This document shows, one piece after another, positions 6,421 through 13,008 of a DNA stretch of 24,246 nucleotides; position 1 is the first letter of the stretch; every line of letters starts with the position of its first letter. Origin of the DNA: a virus; IMG/VR virus record IMGVR_UViG_3300042945_000926, positions 1-24,246 of that record; one strand, written 5' to 3'. The position numbers and the translations under genes are program-made. Below the pieces are notes generated by a model. It was not told the origin of the DNA and did no database searches. It saw only the letters and a list, made by a program, of their open reading frames with translations.

Positions 6421-8196
6421 ATGGCAACTAGAATGCAACAGCGCAGAGGAACTGCAGAACAATGGACAGATGCAGATCCAATTTTGGCAGCAGGAGAAAT
6501 TGGATTTGAGACTGATACCAACCAGTTCAAAATTGGCGATGGTGTAAATAACTGGTCTGACCTCTCCTACTTTAAAAACCTAGAAGACCTAGGTGGATCC
6601 CTTGACGATTACGTTCCAGTAACAACTAAGGGACAAGTAAACGGAGTAGCGGAACTTGACTCAACAGGAAATGTTCCACTTTCACAACTTGGAAATCTTA
6701 TCGATGGAGCACCAGAAGCACTTAACACTCTTAATGAACTTGCAGCATCCATTAATGATGATACTAACTTTGTAGCATATGTAACAACACAACTTTCAAA
6801 TAAAGCAAATCTTGCAAGCCCATCACTAACAGGTGTTCCACTTGCACCAACTGCAATACTGACAGATAATTCTACTAAGATTGCTACAACTGCTTTTGTT
6901 AAGGGGCAGGCTTATGGCTTAGCATCAGATATCTCTAATCTTGATATAAGATTAACAGACTCAGAAAATGATATAGACTCATTACAAACAACATCAGCCA
7001 CACTTGTTACAAATGTTGGCCAAGCGCAAACAGATATTAGCACTCTAGAAGCAACAACAATCAGCCAAGCAGGAAGAATTTCTGACGTAGAGTCAGACGT
7101 TGTAACTTTGCAGTCAAGCGCTGCAACTGGTGCATCTGACATTACTGCTCTAGAAACTCTAACTGCCTCTCACACTGGAAGCATCACTTCATTGGAATCA
7201 GATGTTACAGAAGCAAAAACAGATATTACAGCACTTGAGTCTACCTCTGCTACTTTAGTATCAGATGTTTCTGGACTAGAGACTTTAACAACATCTCATT
7301 CTGGATCTATTGCAACATTGGAGTCAGACGTTACAACAGCAAAGTCTGACATTGACACGCTGCAGGGTGATCTCGATACAGCAGAAGCAACTCTTGCAAC
7401 TACAACTTCAAACTTTAATTCACATGATGCAAAGACAACAACAGTTCACGGAATTGCAGATACTGCAGCCCTTGCAACTAAGACTTATGCAGATACCGCA
7501 GGAACAAATGCAATCGCCTCAGCAAATACATACGCTGACTCAGTAGTTGCTTCAAAGGCACCTTTGGCTTCACCAGCACTTACTGGAACTCCAACTGCCC
7601 CAACTGCATCAGCAGGAACCAACACAACACAGATTGCAACAACAGCATTTGTTAAATCAGAAGTTGACGCAGTAATCGCAGCAGCACCAGGAGCGCTAAA
7701 CACTCTTGATGAACTAGCAGCAGCACTTGGAGATGACGCAAACTTTGCTTCAACAGTTACAACTAACCTTGCATCTAAAGCACCTCTTGCTTCACCAACA
7801 TTTACAGGAACTGTTGCACTACCTGCAGCATCATCTGTAACACTAAACGGAACTGCACTTTCAGCAACTTTGGCAACAAAGGCAGATAAGACAGCAGCAA
7901 TTTCGTCAAAGTCAGGAGCCTATACAATTGCATCAGCAGATGTTAACTCAATTATTGAGTTTAACTCAGGTTCAGGGGCATCCTTTACGATTCCATCTGA
8001 TAACTCTTTCTGGCCAGATGGACAAAGACTTGAAGTTCTTCAGGTTTCAGGAGGACAAGTGACTATTGCAGGCGCAGCAGGGGTAACAGTAAATGGAACT
8101 CCTACTACCAAGACAAGAACAACTTGGTCTGGTGCAACAATTATTAAGCGAGCAGCAAATACATTCGTTGTCGTTGGAGATCTAGCGTCTTCATAA
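6421..8196 (+). CDS. Long tail fibre / receptor-binding protein with Mtd-like N-terminus
   Basis: 591 residues, aaggag ribosome site. Residues 1-51 (QQRRGTAEQWTDADPILAAGEIGFETDTNQFKIGDG) are the N-terminal module found in many phage fibres and named after major tropism determinant. Residues 97-112 and 423-437 hold the GAPEALNTLNELAA element. Residues 135-160 and 385-411 carry the LTGxPxAPTA...(T/K)IATTAFV fibre repeat. Residues 170-330 are a coiled-coil array in which TALExxTASHxGSIxxLESDV recurs, a trimeric stalk. The last 95 residues (SGAYTIASADVNSIIEFNS onward) are a beta head widely seen at fibre ends. It is probably the main adsorption fibre or one of two. Repeats like these are prone to recombination, so copy number may vary between relatives. 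Confidence 0.82.
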   Translation: MATRMQQRRGTAEQWTDADPILAAGEIGFETDTNQFKIGDGVNNWSDLSYFKNLEDLGGSLDDYVPVTTKGQVNGVAELDSTGNVPLSQLGNLIDGAPEALNTLNELAASINDDTNFVAYVTTQLSNKANLASPSLTGVPLAPTAILTDNSTKIATTAFVKGQAYGLASDISNLDIRLTDSENDIDSLQTTSATLVTNVGQAQTDISTLEATTISQAGRISDVESDVVTLQSSAATGASDITALETLTASHTGSITSLESDVTEAKTDITALESTSATLVSDVSGLETLTTSHSGSIATLESDVTTAKSDIDTLQGDLDTAEATLATTTSNFNSHDAKTTTVHGIADTAALATKTYADTAGTNAIASANTYADSVVASKAPLASPALTGTPTAPTASAGTNTTQIATTAFVKSEVDAVIAAAPGALNTLDELAAALGDDANFASTVTTNLASKAPLASPTFTGTVALPAASSVTLNGTALSATLATKADKTAAISSKSGAYTIASADVNSIIEFNSGSGASFTIPSDNSFWPDGQRLEVLQVSGGQVTIAGAAGVTVNGTPTTKTRTTWSGATIIKRAANTFVVVGDLASS

Positions 8197-8203
8197 AAAG
8201 TAG

Positions 8204-8209
8204 TATAAT
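8204..8209 (+). promoter_or_regulatory. TATAAT -10 box upstream of the Hint-repeat gene
   Basis: A consensus TATAAT lies just after the previous stop, without a TG extension. Initiation near 8216 would leave about 22 nt of leader containing a weak GGGAG ribosome site before the ATG at 8238. Confidence 0.5.
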
Positions 8210-8237
8210 TCAAAAATAGGAATGGGAGATTTAAAAT

Positions 8238-9350
8238 ATGGCACTTCAAAAGACTGGCGATAGAGGAATACGCAAGGTAAGCGTTCCAAACCTATCAGGA
8301 ATGACAAGAACCCAATATCAGGCTGCACTGTCTTCTAATGGCCTAACCTATACTGAAACATCTACTACTACTGGTGACGCTGGACTTGACCAAAAGGTTA
8401 TTTCTCAAGGAACTGCAGCAGGAACCGTTGTAAACATTGGGTCGAACGTTAGCGTAAACTACTATCAGTATGTATACTCTGGATTTTCTCACTATGCAGG
8501 GTTTACACACTACGCAGGATTCTACCACGGATTTTACCATGGTTTCACACACTACGCAGGCTTCTATCATGGGTTTTATCACGGGTTTACACACTATGCA
8601 GGCTTTGCACACTACGCAGGGTTCTATCATGGGTTCTACCATGGCTTCGCACACTACTCAGCGTTCTACCATGGATTCTACCATGGCTTTACACACTATG
8701 CAGGGTTTACACACTACGCAGGATTCTACCACGGATTTACTCACTCATACGGAGGATTTTCCACGGTTGCAATGAACGGTATCTATCCTGGATATCCTGG
8801 ATTCATCTCTCTTGGAGCAACTACAGGAGTTCACACAGTTGACGGTATCAAGCAAGCACAAGAGATTCAGGTAGGAGACAAACTTTACTCTCTTGATATT
8901 GCAAACCTAGATCCAACAATTCAAGGAATTCCAAACTTTAGTTCTACCGAAGAAGACTTTCAGGCTCTTGGAGTAGTTGAAACAACGGTTGTATCTGTTT
9001 CATCTTATGTTTCAGATACCGCAATAGTCATTAATGGTGACATCTTTACTGCGCCACACTTAATTCTTGCAAAAGGACCAGATGGAGTTGTTTCTTTTGT
9101 AAGATCTGAAAACATTACAGAAGAGTATCACGTATGGTCTCTAGAAGAAAGAGATTGGATCCCAGTAACAGATGTTGAGGTAATTGCTTACATCGAACAA
9201 GTTTATACAATTAACTGCGAACCTTATGATATCTTCTTTACACAGAACATGTTGACTCACGATTCTATCTCATGGCTAACAGACAATGAGGGTAATGCAA
9301 TTCTTGATGAAGATGGCAACCCAATTTACCCTAACGGCTCTGGCAACTAA
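8238..9350 (+). CDS. PASTA-like / HYAGF-YHGF repeat / Hint-domain virion protein
   Basis: 370 residues in three parts. Residues 12-74 (VSVPNLSGMTRTQYQAAL ... ISQGTAAGTVVNIGSNVSV) read as a PASTA domain, which in bacterial kinases and PBPs binds cell-wall muropeptides or beta-lactams. Residues 84-174 are a low-complexity array of (S/T/A)HYAGF and YHGF units. Residues 191-343 match a Hint (hedgehog/intein) fold: Ser191 falls exactly where the catalytic Cys1 would be, 12 residues before the DG pair at 202-203, then the VGDKLYS block, TAPH (271-274) as the TxxH block B, and a terminal LTHDS (339-343) in place of the usual VHN-(C/S/T). Twenty-seven further residues follow. Whether it self-cleaves is unknown, as Ser1 and terminal Asp are atypical. 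It is last in the tail block and starts ATG-GCA, so it is probably a surface-exposed virion protein. Confidence 0.72.
   Translation: MALQKTGDRGIRKVSVPNLSGMTRTQYQAALSSNGLTYTETSTTTGDAGLDQKVISQGTAAGTVVNIGSNVSVNYYQYVYSGFSHYAGFTHYAGFYHGFYHGFTHYAGFYHGFYHGFTHYAGFAHYAGFYHGFYHGFAHYSAFYHGFYHGFTHYAGFTHYAGFYHGFTHSYGGFSTVAMNGIYPGYPGFISLGATTGVHTVDGIKQAQEIQVGDKLYSLDIANLDPTIQGIPNFSSTEEDFQALGVVETTVVSVSSYVSDTAIVINGDIFTAPHLILAKGPDGVVSFVRSENITEEYHVWSLEERDWIPVTDVEVIAYIEQVYTINCEPYDIFFTQNMLTHDSISWLTDNEGNAILDEDGNPIYPNGSGN
8487..8759 (+). repeat. Tandem HYAGF / YHGF coding repeat
   Basis: This stretch encodes eight six-residue units ((S/T/A)HYAGF, one of them HYSAF), nine YHGF units and a final THSYGGF. They are ordered mostly as one or two HYAGF units followed by two YHGF units. 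Synonymous third positions vary between copies (tatcatggg, taccacgga, taccatggc), so the copies are not recent exact duplications and the peptide pattern has been kept. Confidence 0.95.
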
Positions 9351-9365
9351 CAGAAAAGAGAAGAT

Positions 9366-10100
9366 ATGAGAAAACCAGGAAGAGGATATTTTCCTGAAGA
9401 ATGGGACGATCCCTACACTATTCCAGATGCAACTATAGCATTGAATAAGGACAGAGTAGGAAAATCCACTCCATATTCAATTAGTCCTCAAATTGCAGAG
9501 TTTACAAAACAATTCAGCGAAAAGGCACAAATGCCTTCAGAAGAAGTGATGAGAGAAATCCATGACGAGTCCTGGTATGACCACTATTTAAGAGATGAAA
9601 GTTATTTTATTCCAGAAAATAGATGGGCACACGAAGTTCAAAGGGGACCAGTGCATGTAAAAGATAATCTGTATGCAATTTATTTAGATGCAGATGTATA
9701 CATAAAGGATTATCCAAGGATATATCGGGGTAAAAATAAAGATGTTCAAGCAATAGGGTATAATTTTATTAGCAGAACTTTATATAGGTATATTAAAGAT
9801 AGGCCAGAGCAATTAGACTTTGTAGACTATGGAGATCTAGCAAATTCTGAATGGTGTGCAGCAACGTATAACTGGGTAGTTAGATGGCTACCTAAAAACA
9901 ACTGTAGGCTAACATTTTACAGCACAGAAGATATAGAAAAGGCATTACATTGCAAAGTTGAGAGATTTGTGATAGAATGTAATGATGAGATGGTAAATGT
10001 AGAAGTGCCTGTTTATTTTAAATCAGATTTAAAGTTAAGCATGCCTTACATTAAGCATGATTCTTTAATAATGTATATGGAGGTCGAAGAAATTGAGTAA
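9366..10100 (+). CDS. Protein of unknown function
   Basis: 244 residues, 15 nt after the Hint gene stop, with a modest agagaag ribosome site. I recognise no family. The N-terminus is charged and proline-rich (GRGYFPEEWDDPYTIPDATIA). The central part has aromatic-rich segments (DESWYDHYLRDESYFIPENRWAHEV, YAIYLDADVYIKDYPRIYRG) and the C-terminus looks like beta strands (RFVIECNDEMVNVEVPVYFKSD). There are no membrane spans or signal peptide. Its end overlaps the next gene by 8 nt, so it is made together with the paired paralogues downstream. A virion or assembly role is possible from location alone. Confidence 0.55.
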   Translation: MRKPGRGYFPEEWDDPYTIPDATIALNKDRVGKSTPYSISPQIAEFTKQFSEKAQMPSEEVMREIHDESWYDHYLRDESYFIPENRWAHEVQRGPVHVKDNLYAIYLDADVYIKDYPRIYRGKNKDVQAIGYNFISRTLYRYIKDRPEQLDFVDYGDLANSEWCAATYNWVVRWLPKNNCRLTFYSTEDIEKALHCKVERFVIECNDEMVNVEVPVYFKSDLKLSMPYIKHDSLIMYMEVEEIE

Positions 10101-10800
10101 AAAAATTACGTTCATTCCAAAAAATGAATATGTTATTGAATATGCTCCAAAGCCAGAGCCAATGTCAAAGAACTTGCCAACTTGGTGGAGAAAGTCACAG
10201 CCGTATGCTGGTGGAGAAAAAAAGGTAATTAATGGGCAGTATAACGAAACAGTAAAAAAATGTCCAGGAATACTTGACTTACTAACTACTGGGTATTTAC
10301 TAAAGACACCATGCGACATATACATTGATGCAACTGGAGATAAAGTAGAGTTTCAGGTTCAAGAACTTCACAGGCAGTCAATCTCTATGCACACAAGAGA
10401 TCAGATTGAATCCTGGGATTTTGATCGTGAATTATTTATGGATGATATCTTTAGGATTCATCCTATGTGGGTAGTTGGAACTCCAAAAGGATACAGCACA
10501 CTCTTTATTCATCCATCCTTTTATAATAACCTACCATTTGAAACAGTCCCAGCAATTATTGATACAGATATGTATGTTTCTGATGGTCCATTTTCTTTTA
10601 GGGTAAAAAGAGGTTTTAAAGGAGTAATTGAGGCTGGAACACCAATTGTTCAATGTATACCTTACAAAAGAGAAGAATGGTCAGCGGATATACTAGAAAA
10701 GCCTTTGCTTAAAGTTTTTAGCACACTTGGAGTTAAGTTAAAGTATAAGTTTGGTGGAGCATACAAGGCTCTAATGTGGGAAAAGAAGGTTTTTAAATAA
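10093..10800 (+). CDS. Tandem paralogue 1, unknown function (DUF6065-like pattern)
   Basis: 235 residues from a TTG start, chosen because GGAGG lies 9 nt upstream (10079-10083) and the next Met codon would lose the conserved beginning. Recognisable segments are NLPTWWRK, VKKCPGILDLLTTGYLL, GYSTLFIHPSFYNNLPF, then ID.D...., GVIEAGTPIVQCIPYKREEW. Each aligns with the next gene (NLPKWWKD, HCMPYFDALTAGYHY, GWSLMITHPVGRWDLPF, GVIPEGTPIMSMIPIKRANW), so the two are paralogues. The pattern reminds me of phage proteins grouped as DUF6065; that assignment is from memory. The fold looks like a beta barrel or jelly roll. It overlaps the upstream gene by 8 nt and ends 1 nt before its paralogue. Confidence 0.6.
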   Translation: MSKKITFIPKNEYVIEYAPKPEPMSKNLPTWWRKSQPYAGGEKKVINGQYNETVKKCPGILDLLTTGYLLKTPCDIYIDATGDKVEFQVQELHRQSISMHTRDQIESWDFDRELFMDDIFRIHPMWVVGTPKGYSTLFIHPSFYNNLPFETVPAIIDTDMYVSDGPFSFRVKRGFKGVIEAGTPIVQCIPYKREEWSADILEKPLLKVFSTLGVKLKYKFGGAYKALMWEKKVFK

Positions 10801-10801
10801 G

Positions 10802-11563
10802 ATGGACCTACACTCAGATAAATATGCTAACCCTGAACCTTTAGAAGATTTAACTGTAAAGTTCTGGACTTCAACCGCATATATTGAAACAACACCACCA
10901 CCAGTTCCAGCAATCACAAATTTGCCAAAGTGGTGGAAAGACAGACCTCTGTATCAAAAAAATGACGATATTCAAAAATTAGGAATTATGAATAACCGTG
11001 GTGCAGACTCTGCAGCAATCAGTGTAAAGCATTGCATGCCATATTTTGATGCATTAACTGCAGGTTATCATTACAGTTTGCCTACCACAATCACAGTTAA
11101 AAAAACAGATGATCCAAACAGGCCAGATATAACTTGGGATGAAGATCGTCCAAGACCAGTAGAGATGCGTGGACACATTGAGTTGCCAGTTCCATCTGGC
11201 TGTTATCCAATTCACTTTGTTTGGGATATGAGATGGGGAACAAAACTTCCAGATGGTTGGTCATTAATGATTACTCATCCAGTTGGAAGATGGGATTTAC
11301 CATTTATAACTATGACTGCTATTCAAGATGCAGACAGGTGGTCTACAAACAACGTGGTTACTTTTTTCCTAAGAAAAGATTTTGAAGGGGTAATTCCAGA
11401 AGGAACCCCAATTATGTCTATGATACCTATTAAAAGAGCAAATTGGCAGATGGAAGTAGATCATAAACTTCAAAATGAAGGCAGTTGGGATCTAGAAAGA
11501 AAAAGAAATTATATCTATGGCTTCTACAAGAAGCATCGTTGGATTAGAAAAAAATACAGATAA
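10802..11563 (+). CDS. Tandem paralogue 2, unknown function (DUF6065-like pattern)
   Basis: 253 residues, starting one base after the previous stop. It shares the whole conserved frame of the upstream gene, including the tryptophan pair after NLP, the ALTAGY helix, the LPF turn, and EGTPI with the IPIKRANW ending. It differs by an insertion around KTDDPNRPDITWDEDRPRP and a longer basic tail rich in Lys, Arg and Trp. Two diverged copies kept side by side suggest a heteromer or two related substrates. No catalytic motif is obvious. It is followed 10 nt later by an oxygenase-like gene with its own ribosome site. Confidence 0.6.
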   Translation: MDLHSDKYANPEPLEDLTVKFWTSTAYIETTPPPVPAITNLPKWWKDRPLYQKNDDIQKLGIMNNRGADSAAISVKHCMPYFDALTAGYHYSLPTTITVKKTDDPNRPDITWDEDRPRPVEMRGHIELPVPSGCYPIHFVWDMRWGTKLPDGWSLMITHPVGRWDLPFITMTAIQDADRWSTNNVVTFFLRKDFEGVIPEGTPIMSMIPIKRANWQMEVDHKLQNEGSWDLERKRNYIYGFYKKHRWIRKKYR

Positions 11564-11573
11564 GGAGAAAGAA

Positions 11574-12236
11574 ATGGAAGATCAGCAAGTATATGGTGAC
11601 TCTAAAATGAAAAGCACCAGTAAGTCATCAAAGCCTCAGAAGTTCTTTGAGAGACAGATTGATATGAATAACTTGGAAGAACTAGAAAAGGTTCTTCATG
11701 TTACTTACGACAGAATTAAAAATGGAGAATTAATTTCTGGTCCTAAAAATGAAAACACTCCATGGGACAACTCTGGTAGCGTAACTACTGTAAACTGGAA
11801 TAAGTATAATGTGTTCCAGATCTACGATGAAAACATTCACACACTTTTCCGTGCAGTCAGAGATATGGCACAAGATGCCTGTGAATACTACGAACTTGAC
11901 TTTATTAAAGAGCAGTTTATGGTTCAGGGTTGGTTTAACATTAACTATAATCATGTTGGAAAGTTAGACTGGCATGAACACGGTGGTGATGGAGCCCCAC
12001 ACTTCCATGGATACTATTGTGTTAACGCTGAGCCTTCAATAACTCATTACCGTGTATTTGATGAGGAAATTGAAAATGTAAATAAAAACAATCGTGCAAT
12101 TCTTTCAGAAACTGGGCACCCACATGCTATGGGTGATTGGGATTGGGAAGGTCCAAGAGTTACGATGGCTTACGATGTTATCCCACTTAGGTTTATTCCT
12201 AAAGAATGGGAACAACACTGGATTCCACTGGTATAA
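11574..12236 (+). CDS. 2OG-Fe(II) oxygenase-like protein
   Basis: 220 residues from the ATG at 11574, which has AAGGAG upstream; an earlier in-frame start at 11517 would overlap the previous gene with no such site. Residues 119-160 (GWFNINYNHVGKLDWHEHGG, then HFHGYYCVNAEPSITHYRV) match the core of a phage/bacterial 2OG-Fe(II) oxygenase family (W-x-N-x-N...H-x-H...SG-x-YY-x-x-x-x-P). H134 and H136 are candidate metal ligands, H182 or H184 (GHPHAMG) the distal His, and R195 in GPRVTMAYD the residue that usually binds 2-oxoglutarate. The pairing H-x-H rather than H-x-D is noteworthy. The substrate is unknown; a nucleotide, amino acid or protein side chain is possible. The end of this gene contains the -10 box of the next. 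Confidence 0.65.
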   Translation: MEDQQVYGDSKMKSTSKSSKPQKFFERQIDMNNLEELEKVLHVTYDRIKNGELISGPKNENTPWDNSGSVTTVNWNKYNVFQIYDENIHTLFRAVRDMAQDACEYYELDFIKEQFMVQGWFNINYNHVGKLDWHEHGGDGAPHFHGYYCVNAEPSITHYRVFDEEIENVNKNNRAILSETGHPHAMGDWDWEGPRVTMAYDVIPLRFIPKEWEQHWIPLV

Positions 12237-12237
12237 T
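12229..12237 (+). promoter_or_regulatory. Extended -10 promoter, leaderless start for the gene at 12244
   Basis: TGg-TATAAT is formed by the last sense codons and stop of the oxygenase gene (CTG GTA TAA) plus one base. It ends 6 nt before the ATG at 12244, the ideal spacing for initiation on the A of the start codon. Confidence 0.66.
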
Positions 12238-12243
12238 AATAAT

Positions 12244-12378
12244 ATGGGAAAAATTGAAAAATCTGTAGACATTTTAATTGGTGGACCAGGCGGTGCTGGC
12301 TTTGGAGTAACAGAGGCACTTGCCGATGAACTAGTTAGATGCTGTTCAGATAAAATAGTTATAGTGGAAAAGGAATAA
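12244..12378 (+). CDS. 44-residue Rossmann-like beta-alpha-beta protein
   Basis: The peptide reads as strand (VDILIGG), glycine loop (GPGGAGFG), helix (VTEALADELVRCC) and strand (KIVIVEKE) ending with acidic residues. This is the layout of the ADP-binding unit of FAD- and NAD(P)-dependent oxidoreductases (GxGxxG plus a terminal acidic residue), but nothing follows. It has its own leaderless-type promoter and overlaps the next gene by one base (TAATG), so it looks expressed rather than decayed. Whether so short a piece binds a nucleotide is unknown. It may be a remnant of a flavoprotein or pair with another subunit. The [3Fe-4S]-type ferredoxin two genes on makes a redox link conceivable. Confidence 0.6.
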   Translation: MGKIEKSVDILIGGPGGAGFGVTEALADELVRCCSDKIVIVEKE

Positions 12379-12689
12379 TGTCAATACTTCTTGTCTTTAT
12401 ACTTGCCCTAACTCTTTTGGTTTTTTATAAGTATCATATTGATACTCAAATAACAATCAAAGAGATTACCAAGGATAGAAATCAGTTTAGAGCAAATATG
12501 TGGAAGTTTATTAATTCAAGAACAAAAGAGATAGAGTATCAAAAAAACTTTGTCAATCCATATAATGCACTAAAACTTAAGATTGCAAAACTATCAAAAG
12601 ACATTGAAGAAACTGAGTTTAAAGATTTTGACAATGTAAAAGAAGAGATTCTTTCAGCATTAAAAGACATCGATAGTTACGGAGAGTAA
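12378..12689 (+). CDS. Small membrane-anchored coiled-coil protein
   Basis: 103 residues. Residues 2-17 (SILLVFILALTLLVFY) form one membrane segment, followed by a charged region in which IKEITKDRNQFRANMWKFINSRTKEIEYQ and LKLKIAKLSKDIEETEF have heptad-like spacing. The topology, a short N-terminal anchor and a long helical tail, resembles phage spanins, the small membrane proteins that span the envelope at lysis, but also many inner-membrane accessory proteins. I cannot tell which side the tail faces. It overlaps the preceding stop by one base, with AAGGA nearby. There are no cysteines or catalytic residues. Confidence 0.6.
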   Translation: MSILLVFILALTLLVFYKYHIDTQITIKEITKDRNQFRANMWKFINSRTKEIEYQKNFVNPYNALKLKIAKLSKDIEETEFKDFDNVKEEILSALKDIDSYGE

Positions 12690-12692
12690 AAC

Positions 12693-12893
12693 GTGATTGA
12701 GGTAAGCATTTCTAAAGCCTGTCAGGCTTGGGGTCAGTGCATTTTTGACGCACCACAAGTTTTTGATTTAGTTGATAGCGAAAGAAAAACTTGGAAATAT
12801 TTGGTAGATGACTCAAATCTTGCTGGAATTAAAAGTGCACAATCACACTGCCCTAATAGAGCAATATCGTTTTTAGAAGTTGAAAATGATTAA
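12693..12893 (+). CDS. [3Fe-4S]-type ferredoxin
   Basis: 66 residues from GTG, with GGAGAG 6 nt upstream. Three cysteines are placed as in small actinobacterial [3Fe-4S] ferredoxins: C10, C16 and C53-P54. The usual frame is present (CQAWGQCIFDAPQVFDLVD ... AQSHCPNRAI). The second position that would bind a fourth iron is absent. In hosts these ferredoxins pass electrons to cytochromes P450 and other oxygenases. A phage copy could feed a host P450, or one of the oxygenase-like proteins here, though 2OG enzymes do not usually need one. It is in an overlapping run of four small genes and ends inside the start of the next. Confidence 0.85.
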   Translation: MIEVSISKACQAWGQCIFDAPQVFDLVDSERKTWKYLVDDSNLAGIKSAQSHCPNRAISFLEVEND

Positions 12894-13008
12894 CTCTATT
12901 AGGTGCAGATTTCTCGGACACAAAATTGAAGAGTCTCATTGTCCATACACTCTAAAGACCTATCAGACATGTCTAAGATGTGGGGCTAAAGGTGTCAAAG
13001 AAGAATAG
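12886..13008 (+). CDS. 40-residue zinc-finger-like protein
   Basis: The ATG lies within the last codons of the ferredoxin gene (8-bp overlap). The peptide has a Cys/His pattern: C7, H12, H18, C19, C29-x-x-C32-G. CRFLGHK at the N-terminus and TCLRCG at the C-terminus resemble a small treble-clef or zinc-ribbon protein seen in many phage genomes. There are enough ligands for one zinc ion. The function is unknown. It overlaps the start of the glycosyltransferase gene by 17 nt. Translation is probably coupled to the ferredoxin, since no ribosome site is seen. Confidence 0.65.
   Translation: MINSIRCRFLGHKIEESHCPYTLKTYQTCLRCGAKGVKEE

Noticed and set aside
8487-8759. CRISPR-like periodic repeat
   Set aside because: The units are 12 and 18 bases long, vary at third codon positions and have no unique spacers. 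The period is a protein repeat.
8343-8775. ORFs on both strands in other frames of the HYAGF/YHGF repeat
   Set aside because: A repetitive coding sequence leaves several frames open. Only the 8238 frame joins recognisable domains on both sides.
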